Assembly (NCBI RefSeq): GCF_004402695.1 | Contig: NZ_SOFL01000045.1 | Location: 29,935 to 93,934 of the forward strand | Source of the DNA: Cryobacterium adonitolivorans | Lineage (GTDB): Bacteria > Actinomycetota > Actinomycetes > Actinomycetales > Microbacteriaceae | Reading direction: 5' to 3' | Length of the DNA stretch: 64,000 bases | Shown: positions 28,096 through 38,453 of the stretch, in pieces | Layout: each line of letters begins with the position of its first letter | How positions within the stretch are numbered: the first letter of the stretch is position 1 | The notes under the pieces: generated by a model | The model's database searches: none | Told to the model about the DNA's origin: nothing | What the model saw: the letters and a program-made list of their open reading frames with translations, nothing else | Program-made: the position numbers and the translations under genes

Positions 28096-28311
28096 CCGCG
28101 GAAGCTCGCCGAGCGCCTGGCCCTGGACGCCGGAATCGACCTTCCGGCACCCGTGACGAGCGGCGTCCGGGTCGAGGTGGTGCGGCGCGGCGGCGCCCTC
28201 TTCGTGATCAATCACGGTCAGGACGACGCGAAGGTCCTGATCGACGGCACCGACGCGCTCACGGGCGCGCCGACATCCGGCATGCGGCTGCCCCGCAGGG
28301 AGTCGCCATAG
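28096..28311 (+). pseudogene. C-terminal remnant of a GH42-type beta-galactosidase
   Basis: From about 28102 the plus strand reads KLAERLALDAGIDLPAPVTS followed by GVRVEVVRRGGALFVINHG and a short beta domain to TAG at 28311. This resembles the C-terminal beta domain of GH42 galactosidases (pattern VE-VRRG-LFVINH). The catalytic barrel is missing. It abuts the lacI remnant head to head, consistent with a deletion that removed both 5-prime ends and their shared promoter. Family call is from pattern memory. Confidence 0.6.
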
Positions 28312-28404
28312 TACGAACCATGGGAGCCGCCGGGGACGGGACACCGGCCGGAGACTGAGTCGGAATTCGCTCCCGGGGTCTTCTCCTGAGGCTGCTAGAG
28401 TCAA

Positions 28405-28430
28405 CGAAAGCGCTCGTGAGAGCGCTCTCA
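28405..28430 (+). promoter_or_regulatory. CebR/LacI-type operator upstream of cellobiose phosphorylase
   Basis: TGAGAGCGCTCTCA at 28417-28430 is a perfect 14-bp palindrome and differs from the Streptomyces CebR box (TGGGAGCGCTCCCA) at one symmetric position pair. A degenerate copy, CGAAAGCGCTCG, lies at 28405-28416. It is 87 bp before the start of the GH94 gene. Confidence 0.7.
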
Positions 28431-28516
28431 TTGAGACTAGGCTCGGCTACGGCGGCGGATTCAGGATGTTGGATCTTGCCCTCCAGACGGTCCGTGGATA
28501 CCGAAAAGGTGCACGC

Positions 28517-30988
28517 ATGAAGTTCGGCCACTTCGACGACGAAGCCAGGGAATATGTCATCGAGACCCCGTTGACGCCCTACCCGTGGATCAACTATCTC
28601 GGCAGCGAGGACTTCTTCTCGCTGGTCTCGCACACGGCGGGCGGGTACACCTTCTACAAGGACGCCAAGATGCGCCGTCTGACCCGGTACCGCTACAACG
28701 ACGTTCCCACCGACTCCGGTGGACGCTACTTCTTCATCAAGGACGGCGACGACGTGTGGACGTCCAGCTGGCTGCCGATGAAGAAGGACCTCGACTTCTT
28801 CGAGACCCGCCACGGCATGGGCTACACCCGCATCACCGGTGAGCGCGGCGGACTGCGGGTCTCGACGCTCTACTTTGTTCCCCTCGGTGAGACGGCGGAG
28901 GTACAGAAGGTCACGATGACCAACACCTCGGATCAGGTCAAGACTTTTTCTCTGTTCTCCTACCTCGAGTTCTGCCTGTGGAACGCCCAGGACGACCAGA
29001 CCAACTACCAACGCAACCTCTCCATCGGCGAGGTCGAGGTCGAGGGCAGCGCGATCTACCACAAAACCGAATATCGCGAGCGTCGCGACCACTACGCCGT
29101 CTACGGAGTGAACGCCGAGATCGCCGGCTTCGACACCGACCGGGAGACCTTCGTCGGACTCTACGAGACTCTCGCGGAGGCCAAGGTGCCGCATGCCGGC
29201 GCCGCGGCGAACTCGATGGCGTCCGGCTGGTACCCGATCGGCTCCCATCAGGTCGACTCGACGCTGCAGCCAGGTGAGAGCCGTGACCTCGTCTTCGTTC
29301 TCGGCTACGTCGAGAACAATGCCGAGAACGGTGAGGAGAAGTGGGCCGACGACGCCAAACAGGTCATCAACAAGACCCGGGCCCAGGCCCTGCTCGCCCG
29401 CCTGTCCACCACCGAGGCCGCGGATGCCGCCTTCGACGCCCTCGGCGGGTACTGGACGGACCTGCTCTCGGCGTACACGGTGACCTCGCCGGACGACAAA
29501 CTCAACCGGATGGTCAACATCTGGAACCAGTACCAGTGCATGGTGACGTTCAACATGAGCCGCTCGGCGTCCTACTTCGAAACCGGCATCGGCCGCGGCA
29601 TGGGCTTCCGCGACTCGACCCAGGACCTCCTCGGTTTTGTGCACCTGATCCCGGACCGCGCGCGCGAGCGCATCCTGGACATCGCCGCGACCCAGCTGCC
29701 GGACGGGTCGGCGTACCACCAATACCAGCCCCTCACCAAGCGGGGCAACAACGAGCTCGGGTCGGGCTTCAACGACGATCCGGCCTGGCTGATCATCGGG
29801 GTGGACGGCTATCTCAAGGAGACCGGCGACTACACGATCCTCGAGGAGGTGGTGCCGTTCGACAACAACGACGCCCTCGCCGAGACCCTGTACACCCACC
29901 TCACCCGGTCGTTCGAGTTCACCCTGAACAACCTCGGGCCGCACGGGCTCCCGCTGATCGGGCGCGCCGACTGGAACGACTGCCTGAACCTGAATTGTTT
30001 CTCCACAACGCCGGGCGAGTCGTTCCAGACCACCGAGAACCAGGCCGGCGGGGTGGCGGAGTCGACCTTCATCGCCGCGCAGTTCGTGCTCGCCGCGGGC
30101 CAGTATGCGGCCATCGCCGAGCGCGGCGGTGACACCGTGCAGGCGGACAAGGCCCGCAAAGCCGCCGCCGCCATGAGCCAGACGTTGCTGACGCACGGTT
30201 GGGACGGCGACTGGTTCCTGCGCGCCTATGACTTCTACGGCAACAAGGTCGGCACCTCCGAGGACACCGAGGGTCAGATCTGGATCGAACCCCAGGGCTT
30301 CGCTGTCCTTGCCGGCGTCGGCGTCGAGCACAACAGCGACGGCACCCCGGTGAAGACCAGTCCCGCGTTCCGCGCCCTGGACTCCGTGGACCGCCTGCTC
30401 GGTTCCGAACACGGCCTGGTGCTGCAGTACCCGGCGTACCGGAGCTACCGCGTCGAGCTCGGCGAAGTGTCGACCTATCCCCCGGGCTACAAGGAGAACG
30501 GTGGCATCTTCTGCCACAACAACCCGTGGGTGATCATCGGCGAGACCGTGCTGGGCCGTGGCGCGAAGGCGTTCGACCACTACCGGAAGATCACCCCGGC
30601 CTACCGGGAGGAGATCTCCGAGGTGCACCGCACCGAGCCATATGTGTACGCGCAGATGATCGCCGGCAAGGAAGCCTCCCGGCACGGCGAGGCCAAGAAC
30701 TCCTGGCTGACCGGGACTGCCGCATGGAACTTCGTGACGGTCTCCCAGTACCTCCTGGGTGTGCGCACCGACTATGACGGGCTCGTGGTCGACCCGCAGA
30801 TCGGGCCGGATGTCGCGGAGTTCACCGTGACCCGGCAGGCCCGCGGCGCCACGTACGTGATCACCGTGGCGAACTCGGGACGCGAGGGCTCCCGCGCGAG
30901 CCTCGAGGTGGACGGTGTCGCCATCGAGGGCCGCACCGTGCCGTACGCCGCGGCCGGCACGACCGTGCAGGTGTGGGCGACCCTGTAG
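28517..30988 (+). CDS. Cellobiose phosphorylase (GH94)
   Basis: Cleaves cellobiose with phosphate to glucose-1-phosphate and glucose in the cytoplasm. It is 823 aa, the usual size. The N-terminal [15 protein letters not shown] and [15 protein letters not shown] match the family, and the general-acid Asp lies in [32 protein letters not shown] and the C-terminal [14 protein letters not shown] are also diagnostic. ATG 28517 has AAAAGGTG upstream; the frame opens earlier without similarity. It is a single gene with a CebR-type operator. No signal peptide, so cellobiose must be imported by a transporter outside the window. Confidence 0.95.
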   Translation: MKFGHFDDEAREYVIETPLTPYPWINYLGSEDFFSLVSHTAGGYTFYKDAKMRRLTRYRYNDVPTDSGGRYFFIKDGDDVWTSSWLPMKKDLDFFETRHGMGYTRITGERGGLRVSTLYFVPLGETAEVQKVTMTNTSDQVKTFSLFSYLEFCLWNAQDDQTNYQRNLSIGEVEVEGSAIYHKTEYRERRDHYAVYGVNAEIAGFDTDRETFVGLYETLAEAKVPHAGAAANSMASGWYPIGSHQVDSTLQPGESRDLVFVLGYVENNAENGEEKWADDAKQVINKTRAQALLARLSTTEAADAAFDALGGYWTDLLSAYTVTSPDDKLNRMVNIWNQYQCMVTFNMSRSASYFETGIGRGMGFRDSTQDLLGFVHLIPDRARERILDIAATQLPDGSAYHQYQPLTKRGNNELGSGFNDDPAWLIIGVDGYLKETGDYTILEEVVPFDNNDALAETLYTHLTRSFEFTLNNLGPHGLPLIGRADWNDCLNLNCFSTTPGESFQTTENQAGGVAESTFIAAQFVLAAGQYAAIAERGGDTVQADKARKAAAAMSQTLLTHGWDGDWFLRAYDFYGNKVGTSEDTEGQIWIEPQGFAVLAGVGVEHNSDGTPVKTSPAFRALDSVDRLLGSEHGLVLQYPAYRSYRVELGEVSTYPPGYKENGGIFCHNNPWVIIGETVLGRGAKAFDHYRKITPAYREEISEVHRTEPYVYAQMIAGKEASRHGEAKNSWLTGTAAWNFVTVSQYLLGVRTDYDGLVVDPQIGPDVAEFTVTRQARGATYVITVANSGREGSRASLEVDGVAIEGRTVPYAAAGTTVQVWATL

Positions 30989-31024
30989 GGGGAACGAATT
31001 GCGGCCGGCCGGACATTAGTGGGT

Positions 31025-31741
31025 ATGGACGTCTACCGAACAGCCCGCGCACGGGCCTGGCAGCTATGCGTCGCCGTCGCGTGCGTCGGTGTGTTGCTCG
31101 CAGGATGCGGCCGGGGCGACGCCACGGCTCCGTCCGCCGCCGGCCCGACCATGGGGCCGGCGCCGGCCGGGCCCAGCGCTGACGAGGTCTTCACGGCGTG
31201 CAGCCCACCGGGGACCGTGGACTACGACCCGATCGAGTCACTGGCGGTGCTGGCTGGGGACAGCATCGTGGTGATCATGGGCGAAATCGATCGGATCCAG
31301 GCCGGCCGCGACAGCACCTACACCGCGTCGAAGGAGACGTCGACGACGCGAAGCGCGGTGATCGTCGTGCGTGACGTCACGGTTGTCCACGGGAAACTGG
31401 ACCCGGCCACCAGCGGCAGCGTGTACATCGAATTCGCTTCGGGCGGCCCGGACGAGTGCTCGCGGATCGTGCCGGCCGGAACGGCCATCGTCGCCTATCT
31501 GGAGCCGGCCTGGGACGGCGCCCGCAGCTACGTCGACGAGGACCCGACCTCCGAGTACACGGAAATCCAGGAGCCCGGCGCCGGTCGGCCCGCCGGCCAG
31601 CCGCTGTACCGGGCATCCGCGCTCGAGGGTCTGGTCTGGCAACTACCGGGCAGCGCCGAGGTGATCTGGCCGCTCTACCTGGGCACCGGCCCCGGGTCGA
31701 TCCGTGAGGCCCTCCCGGACGGCTCTCTCGCCGGCCCCTAG
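31025..31741 (+). CDS. Putative lipoprotein of unknown function
   Basis: A 238-aa secreted protein from ATG 31025 (GTG 31019 is in frame and possible). A type II signal peptide has basic residues, a hydrophobic core (LCVAVACVGVLLAG) and lipobox LAGC. A Ser/Pro/Ala-rich linker follows, then a beta-rich domain with DSIVVIMGEIDRI, IVVRDVTVVHGKL and YIEFASGGPDEC. Two later cysteines could form a disulfide. I recognise no family. Confidence 0.8.
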   Translation: MDVYRTARARAWQLCVAVACVGVLLAGCGRGDATAPSAAGPTMGPAPAGPSADEVFTACSPPGTVDYDPIESLAVLAGDSIVVIMGEIDRIQAGRDSTYTASKETSTTRSAVIVVRDVTVVHGKLDPATSGSVYIEFASGGPDECSRIVPAGTAIVAYLEPAWDGARSYVDEDPTSEYTEIQEPGAGRPAGQPLYRASALEGLVWQLPGSAEVIWPLYLGTGPGSIREALPDGSLAGP

Positions 31742-31772
31742 CGATCCTGAGGGATTACACGCGATGCGCGGG

Positions 31773-33364
<1,592 letters not shown>

Positions 33365-33368
<4 letters not shown>

Positions 33369-33754
33369 GAGCGCTCTTCTCCGTGCTCCGCGGCATCGAC
33401 GATGCCGATGAAACGGCTGCCGATGCCGTCGATCTCGCGCCGGCTCAGTCCGTCCGCGGCCACCGGAAGCTCGTCGTAGCCGTCGTAGCCGTGGTGGTCG
33501 CAGGAGAGGAACGTAAATTCCGGCCACCACTTCTTCGGCCGCGCCGCCTCGGTGAACCCGCACACACTGCAGGTCAGCTCAATCCAGACGGGCTTCTTGC
33601 CGGTGCGGTTCGCCCGCGACTGCACGAGCCAGGCTGGCGGATTCTTCTCGATCTCGGCGAGTTGGGTTTCGGTCATGCGGCTGGGAAGGTCGTGGCGCTG
33701 CGCCATCTCGAGGGGAATGTCGAGGCGGAGCGCTGCTTCTCGTCTGGTAATCAT
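33365..33754 (-). CDS. Conserved hypothetical with zinc-ribbon-like motif
   Basis: A 129-aa protein. The N-terminal half is an HTH-like helical segment (ITRREAALRLDIPLEMAQRH) and the second half has CSVCGFTEAARPKKW followed by CDHHGYDGYDEL, a likely metal-binding ribbon. ATG 33754 is preferred over TTG 33763. It overlaps the ABC-F gene by 4 bp, so the two are co-translated, which suggests a link to the ribosome or translation; this is inference. No family recognised. Confidence 0.75.
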
Positions 33755-33819
33755 CAGGTTCAACGATAGGCGCTGCGACGTACGCCAACACTCCGGGGCG
33801 GGAACTGGTTCAATGAAGC

Positions 33820-34710
33820 ATGACTGAAACCGTTTCCCCGCTCGGCCTGCTGCTGGATGTCGATGGTCCGATCGCCAGCCCGGACACCCGCACCATCGCC
33901 ACTCCCAGCATCATCACCGACCTGATCACCCTGGCCGGCGCGAACGTGCCGATCGGCTTCATCACCGGGCGGTCGGCGCAGTTCATCGGCGAGCAGGTCG
34001 TGGCTCCGCTGCTCACGGCCGGGCTGCCGCGCGAGATGCGCATGTACGGGGTCTGCGAGAAGGGCGCCGTGTGGTTTCCGATCACCGAGACCGGAATGGG
34101 CGAGGTCGTCGTCGACGACAGCGTGGCCCTGCCCGCCGCGGTCGTCAGCCGCATCCGCGAACTGGTCGCCACCGACTACGCCGACACCATGTTCTTCGAC
34201 GAGACCAAGCTGGCCATGATCTCGGTCGAGCAGCGCACGGATGTGGACCGGGCCGAGTATCACGCCGCCCAGGAGCGCTTCAACGAGGCCGCGTATGCCA
34301 TCCTGATCGCCTGCGGCCTCGGGGTGCGTTTCGGCGAGCGGACCTCCCCGGATGTTGACGGCGCGGTGCCGTTCCGCATCGACCCCACCATCATCTCCAC
34401 CGACATCGAATCGGTCGACCTCGACAAGGACCACGCCGCCAAGCGCGCCCTCACCTTCTTCGCCGAGGGTGGACCGCTCCCCCGGCTGTGGCGTTCGGTG
34501 GGCGATTCGCGCAGCGACTACCTCATGGCCGACCACCTGCACGCGGCCGGCTACGACGTGGCTCACGTTGACGTGCGCCCGGCGGACGGCATCCTGGACC
34601 GGCCGTACCCGGTGATCGTGGAGGGCGACCTCATACACGATGAGGCCGGCGCCGCGTTCCTGGGCTACTGGGTGCAGAAACTCGGCCTCGGCGAGGCCGT
34701 ACCTGAGTAG
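33820..34710 (+). CDS. HAD-superfamily hydrolase
   Basis: A 296-aa phosphatase-like protein. Motif I is LLLDVDGPIASPD near residue 11, where Asp-x-Asp is intact, FITGRSAQFI is motif II, and VGDSRSDYLMADHL is motif IV. A C2-type cap lies in the middle. The arrangement resembles the trehalose-phosphatase/sucrose-phosphatase branch, but the substrate cannot be set. It has no operon partner and is divergent from the zinc-ribbon gene. Confidence 0.85.
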   Translation: MTETVSPLGLLLDVDGPIASPDTRTIATPSIITDLITLAGANVPIGFITGRSAQFIGEQVVAPLLTAGLPREMRMYGVCEKGAVWFPITETGMGEVVVDDSVALPAAVVSRIRELVATDYADTMFFDETKLAMISVEQRTDVDRAEYHAAQERFNEAAYAILIACGLGVRFGERTSPDVDGAVPFRIDPTIISTDIESVDLDKDHAAKRALTFFAEGGPLPRLWRSVGDSRSDYLMADHLHAAGYDVAHVDVRPADGILDRPYPVIVEGDLIHDEAGAAFLGYWVQKLGLGEAVPE

Positions 34711-34728
34711 TCGGCGCCTGGCACTCGC

Positions 34729-35655
34729 CTAGTCTTCGACAAAGCGGATGCCGTTCTGCAGGGTGCTGCGCAGCTCGAACACCTTCTCGAAACTGCCGCG
34801 TTCCATCCCGGCGATGCCGTCACGCAGCACGCCTACCAGGCGCGACCGCGGGATCACGACCACCATCGGCCGTCTGCCGCGGCTCGGCAACGACAGGGGT
34901 TCGGCCACGGCCTGATCGGGAACCACCACGACCAGCGCGGTGAAGCGCACCCGGAGGGACTTGGCCAGGATCCGCGCGGCGGCCGCGAACTCGTCCAGCG
35001 GTTCCTCGCCAGGCGCCAGGCCCTCGCCGACGAGTTCGCCCCGCTTGAGGTGCGCGGGCGACCCCCAATCCTCCGAGAGGATCGCGAACAGCCCGGCCGG
35101 GCCGAGCACGACGTGGTCGACCTTCTCGACGTCGTCGCGGGTGGCGATGTCGTGCCAGGCGGTGTAGCCGATGCCGAGGCCCGAGATCAGCTGGGCGGTG
35201 CTTTCCTCGGCGAGGGCCTTGGCCAGGCGGTGCCTGATCTCCCGCGGCGCCGACCGCACCAGGTCGGGGGCATACGGGTCCGCGATGACGGTGCCGCGCC
35301 CGGCCCACTCCCGCAGCAGCGCGAGGTAGCGCTGGCGTGAGTGGCCACCGGGATGGCCGTGCATCCTGGCCCTCATCCCGGAGGAGGACGGCCGCTGGGC
35401 CGGCTGTGCGGCACTGCTCGGGCCGGAGTAGCCGGATTCCGGGTAGCGCGCCCCGTCGTAATCGGCCCGGGACTCGGGGCTCCCGATGCGCTCCCAGGCC
35501 ACCTGCACGGCGTGGAAGGACGCCGCACTGCCGCCGACATCGGGGTGGGATTGCCGCAGCTTCAGCCGGTAGGCGCGTCGCAGCTCCTCGTCGGTCACCG
35601 ACGGGCTCACGCCCAGCACCTCGTAGGGGCTGGCTGCGGCCGGACTCTCTGACAT
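34729..35655 (-). CDS. J-domain protein with NERD-like C-terminal domain
   Basis: A 308-aa protein. Residues 9-66 form a DnaJ domain with intact HPD (37-39), so it should stimulate an Hsp70 (DnaK). A Ser/Gly/Pro linker follows. The C-terminal part (about 125-270) has EKVDHVVLGPAGLFAILSED, the pattern of nuclease-related NERD domains, but the usual catalytic Lys (DTK-type) is not evident. ATG 35655 has GAAAGAG upstream. It is a single gene, and what it delivers to DnaK is unknown. Confidence 0.82.
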   Translation of the reverse strand: MSESPAAASPYEVLGVSPSVTDEELRRAYRLKLRQSHPDVGGSAASFHAVQVAWERIGSPESRADYDGARYPESGYSGPSSAAQPAQRPSSSGMRARMHGHPGGHSRQRYLALLREWAGRGTVIADPYAPDLVRSAPREIRHRLAKALAEESTAQLISGLGIGYTAWHDIATRDDVEKVDHVVLGPAGLFAILSEDWGSPAHLKRGELVGEGLAPGEEPLDEFAAAARILAKSLRVRFTALVVVVPDQAVAEPLSLPSRGRRPMVVVIPRSRLVGVLRDGIAGMERGSFEKVFELRSTLQNGIRFVED

Positions 35656-35801
35656 TCGTGCGGTCTCTTTCGGCCTGGAACGGGAAAGGCCGTTCGGCTC
35701 CCAGCCTAGCCAGCGTTGCTGGTATCTCGCCGACATCGTGGGGCGCCCGCGCACCGGTGGGCGCGCTCCGCTGAACGCGCGTTTCGTGCGACGATCAGCG
35801 A

Positions 35802-36449
35802 GTGAAGACTTCAACTCCCGTTCCCCGGGTGCACCGCTCAAGCACCCGGTTCATCGTCATGGTGGCCGTCGGCGTCCTTGCCGGCCTGGCCACAGGTCTG
35901 CTGGGCAACTGGTTGCTGGCGCCGGCGCTCGGCTGGGCGGTCGCGGCGGTGCTCTACATCGGCTGGGTGTGGGTGAGCATCGCTCCGCTGGACGCCGCCA
36001 CCACGGCGGCCCACGCCACCAGAGAAGACCCGTCGCGAGGCATCACCGACCTGCTGCTGATCCTGGCGAGCCTGGCCAGCCTCGGCAGCATCCTCATCGT
36101 GCTGCTGCAGGCACGTGTCGCGGTGGGGGCCGGCCAGGTCCTGCTCGCCGCCCTGGCGGTGGTCGGAGTCGCGCTGTCCTGGGTTCTCGTGCACACCCTG
36201 TTCACCCTGCGGTACGCCTCGATCTACTACGCGGATGACGACGGCGGCATCGACTTCAACCAGCTGGAGCCGCCCAGGTACGCGGACTTCGCCTACCTGT
36301 CGTTCACGTTGGGCATGACCTTCCAGGTGTCGGACACGTCACTCACCTCGTCGACCATCCGAGCGGTGGCCCTGCGGCACGCGCTGATGTCGTTCCTGTT
36401 CGGCTCGATCATCCTGGCGACGCTGATCAACCTCGTGGCCGGCCTGTGA
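35802..36449 (+). CDS. DUF1345 membrane protein
   Basis: A 215-aa protein with about five to six membrane helices. The family-defining segment PPRYADFAYLSFTLGMTFQVSDT sits near residue 150, ahead of the last helix. Function of DUF1345 is not known. GTG 35802 is the start. It is convergent with the SMP-30 lactonase gene and separated from it by 34 bp without a clear terminator. Confidence 0.88.
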   Translation: MKTSTPVPRVHRSSTRFIVMVAVGVLAGLATGLLGNWLLAPALGWAVAAVLYIGWVWVSIAPLDAATTAAHATREDPSRGITDLLLILASLASLGSILIVLLQARVAVGAGQVLLAALAVVGVALSWVLVHTLFTLRYASIYYADDDGGIDFNQLEPPRYADFAYLSFTLGMTFQVSDTSLTSSTIRAVALRHALMSFLFGSIILATLINLVAGL

Positions 36450-36483
36450 GCCAGACCGGTCGGGGCAGCGCCAGGCGTGGCAC

Positions 36484-37332
36484 CTAACCGGCGAATGGTG
36501 CTGCCGGCAGTCCCGCCACGCCAGGGGTCACCGAGAAAACCGAACCCGCGAGCGGGTCTTCGCCAGGGGCGAGGTCTTCGCGGGAGGTGGTGATGAACAG
36601 TCGACGGAGGTCGTCGCCACCGAACGTGCAGGCCGTGACCCGGTGCGCTGCCACCTCGACGACCTCGTCCAGGGTGCCTCGCGGCGTGTACCGGCGCACC
36701 GCCCCACCGGCGTACAGCGCGACCCACACGCCGCCCTCACTGTCCACGGTGAGGCCATCGGGGTAGCCATCGCTGGCGGGGATGTCGACGAAGGTGCGCA
36801 ACCCGGTCAGCCCGGTCTCCGCGGCCCAGTCAAAAACCCCGATCCGGCCGGTCGGAGTGTCGTTGTAGTAGGCAAGCGAGCCGTCCGGACTCCACGCGAG
36901 ACCGTTGGAGATGGTCACGCCGGCCAGGGCCAGGCCCACGGATCCGTCCGGGGCGAGCCTGTACAGCGATCCGGCGCCGGTGCGTTGGTCGTAGGCCATT
37001 GAGCCGCAATAGAACGAGCCGTCCGGAGCGGTGCCGCCGTCGTTCATACGCACGCTCGGATCCGCCCACACCTCCGGCAGCCGCGTCAGGGTGCCGTCGG
37101 GGTCCTCGAGGGCGAAGCCGCGTTCGAGGGCGATGACCGCACCGCCACCCACGCGTGGTCGCAGGGCGGCGGCGACGGTGTCCACGTGCCGGCGGGTCAC
37201 GCTGCCGTCGGCGGTCACGGACAGAACGTCACCGGCGAACAGGTCGACGAGGCGCAGTCCGCCCCAGGACGGGGCAAAGACCGGGCCCTCGCCGTGAAAG
37301 GTGATCGGGTCGGTGAGCTGTTCGGCGCGCAT
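36484..37332 (-). CDS. SMP-30/gluconolactonase-family protein
   Basis: A 282-aa six-bladed beta-propeller hydrolase that probably opens a sugar lactone. The metal-binding Glu is in FHGEGPVFAP (near residue 15), the Asn in MNDGGTAPDGSFYCGSM, and the catalytic Asp in GYPDGLTVDSEGGVWVALY. NGLAWSPDGSLAYYNDT is also typical. ATG 37332 follows GAGGA. The substrate cannot be set from sequence. Confidence 0.9.
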   Translation of the reverse strand: MRAEQLTDPITFHGEGPVFAPSWGGLRLVDLFAGDVLSVTADGSVTRRHVDTVAAALRPRVGGGAVIALERGFALEDPDGTLTRLPEVWADPSVRMNDGGTAPDGSFYCGSMAYDQRTGAGSLYRLAPDGSVGLALAGVTISNGLAWSPDGSLAYYNDTPTGRIGVFDWAAETGLTGLRTFVDIPASDGYPDGLTVDSEGGVWVALYAGGAVRRYTPRGTLDEVVEVAAHRVTACTFGGDDLRRLFITTSREDLAPGEDPLAGSVFSVTPGVAGLPAAPFAG

Positions 37333-37388
37333 GGGATCCTCGTCGACCTGGTGGCTGGGCCGGTCGCCGGCCCGGGATGATCGGGTGG

Positions 37389-37553
37389 TCAGTTGCGCAG
37401 CGCACGCACGGGGATGGCGATGGCCGCGCTGACGGCCAGGATGCCGGCGAAGAAGATCGCACCTTGCCAGGCGGTCACGGTGAAGGCCAGGCCGAACAGC
37501 CACAGACCCAGGACGAAGACGGCCATCGCGACGACGAAGGTAAGAATGGGCAT
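37389..37553 (-). CDS. 54-aa two-helix membrane protein
   Basis: ATG 37553 to TGA 37389 encodes 54 aa with two hydrophobic helices (ILTFVVAMAVFVLGLWLFGL, then GAIFFAGILAVSAAIAI) and a basic end VRALRN. An AGAGGA site lies about 6 nt before the start, and base use at third codon positions looks coding. It is 56 bp upstream of the lactonase gene on the same strand. Function is unknown. Confidence 0.7.
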   Translation of the reverse strand: MPILTFVVAMAVFVLGLWLFGLAFTVTAWQGAIFFAGILAVSAAIAIPVRALRN

Positions 37554-37643
37554 GGCAGGTTCCTCTCAACGGTGCCGCGAAAGCGTTCCCGGCTCGTTTC
37601 GAGAGTACTAGTTCGCAGGGCAGGGCGCGGCTCTGCGCGCCGG

Positions 37644-38369
37644 TCAGGCGCTGTAACCGACCTCACGCTCCGGGCCGAGCGGATCGATGAGCTCCGGCGC
37701 ATCACCGGAGACCGGTGCCACCTGATGGAAGGCCAACCCGGCCGCCGCCTCCGTGGATGCCTCGACCATCGCGTCGACGAGCACCTGGTCGCCGTCGGCG
37801 TGCGGGTCCAGCCAGCGATCCCAGCATTCCTCCGGCAGGACCACGGGCATCCGGTCGTGGATATCGACGAGGGCACCCTGGGCGGCGGTGGTGAGGATGG
37901 TGGCCGTCAACACCCACCGGGCCGGGTCGTCGGGGCCGAGCGTCGGATTGCGCCACCACGAGTACAGCCCGGCCAGCGCGAGGGGCAGGCCATCGTCGGA
38001 GTGCACGAAGTATGGCGTCTTGGTGGTGCCGACGGTGTGCCATTCGTAGTAGCCGGTGACCGGCACGATGGCACGGGTCTTGGCGAGGGCGGTGCGGAAC
38101 GTCGGCTTTTCGGCGACGGTCTCGGCACGGGCGTTGAAGGTGGCGAACGCGGCGGTCAGCTCGGGAGAGAAGGTGGGGACCAGCGACCAGCGAGCCGGTT
38201 CCAGGCGGCGAACGACCGGATCGGACTTGATCGATTCGAGCACGATGGCGATCTGTTCGGTCGGTTTGACGTTCCAGGATGGCTCCGGCAGCTCCCCGGC
38301 CTCGTGCTCGATGTCGAACATGGCGGCGAGGTCAGGCGCCGAATCGGTAATGATGAATCGCCCACACAT
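37644..38369 (-). CDS. SRAP-domain protein (YedK/HMCES-like abasic-site shield)
   Basis: A 241-aa protein of the SOS-response-associated peptidase family, which crosslinks to abasic sites in single-stranded DNA through Cys2. The sequence starts MCGRF, so Cys2 is exposed after Met removal. Other catalytic residues are the Asn in WNVKPTEQ, the Glu in GYYEWH and the His in IHDRMPVVL. ATG 38369 lies 6 nt behind TAACCT (38376-38381, minus strand), suggesting a leaderless mRNA. It is divergent from imuA and shares an 84-bp gap holding an SOS box. Confidence 0.95.
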   Translation of the reverse strand: MCGRFIITDSAPDLAAMFDIEHEAGELPEPSWNVKPTEQIAIVLESIKSDPVVRRLEPARWSLVPTFSPELTAAFATFNARAETVAEKPTFRTALAKTRAIVPVTGYYEWHTVGTTKTPYFVHSDDGLPLALAGLYSWWRNPTLGPDDPARWVLTATILTTAAQGALVDIHDRMPVVLPEECWDRWLDPHADGDQVLVDAMVEASTEAAAGLAFHQVAPVSGDAPELIDPLGPEREVGYSA

Positions 38370-38405
38370 AGGCTCAGGTTACCGTGCCGCCATGAGAGGA
38401 CCTGG

Positions 38406-38414
38406 TTATCCACA
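38406..38414 (+). promoter_or_regulatory. DnaA box
   Basis: TTATCCACA matches the DnaA consensus at all nine positions. It lies in the SRAP/imuA intergenic region, 13 bp before the SOS box. Such a match is unlikely by chance in GC-rich DNA, but a single box is weak evidence of function. Confidence 0.45.
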
Positions 38415-38418
38415 CCGG

Positions 38419-38447
38419 TTGACGAAATCGAATCTGTGTTCGAAAAT
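38419..38447 (+). promoter_or_regulatory. imuA promoter with LexA (SOS) box
   Basis: TCGAATCTGTGTTCGA at 38428-38443 differs from the actinobacterial SOS box TCGAAC-N4-GTTCGA at one base. It lies between a TTGACG -35 (38419-38424) and a GAAAAT -10 (38442-38447). The -10 is 6 nt before the GTG start, which implies a leaderless transcript repressed by LexA. Confidence 0.8.
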
Positions 38448-38453
38448 TAGAGA

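Noticed and set aside
27718-28311. tRNA-Leu as an integration site for a mobile element
   Set aside because: No integrase, no repeat of the tRNA 3-prime end and no foreign-looking genes follow. The lacI and GH42 fragments are better explained by a local deletion.
28259-30685. 808-aa open frame antisense to cellobiose phosphorylase
   Set aside because: It is the mirror frame of a high-GC gene whose product is firmly GH94. The translation is rich in Val/Gly/Arg without domain features. Many similar long mirror frames occur (for example 5823-8177 and 13401-15203).
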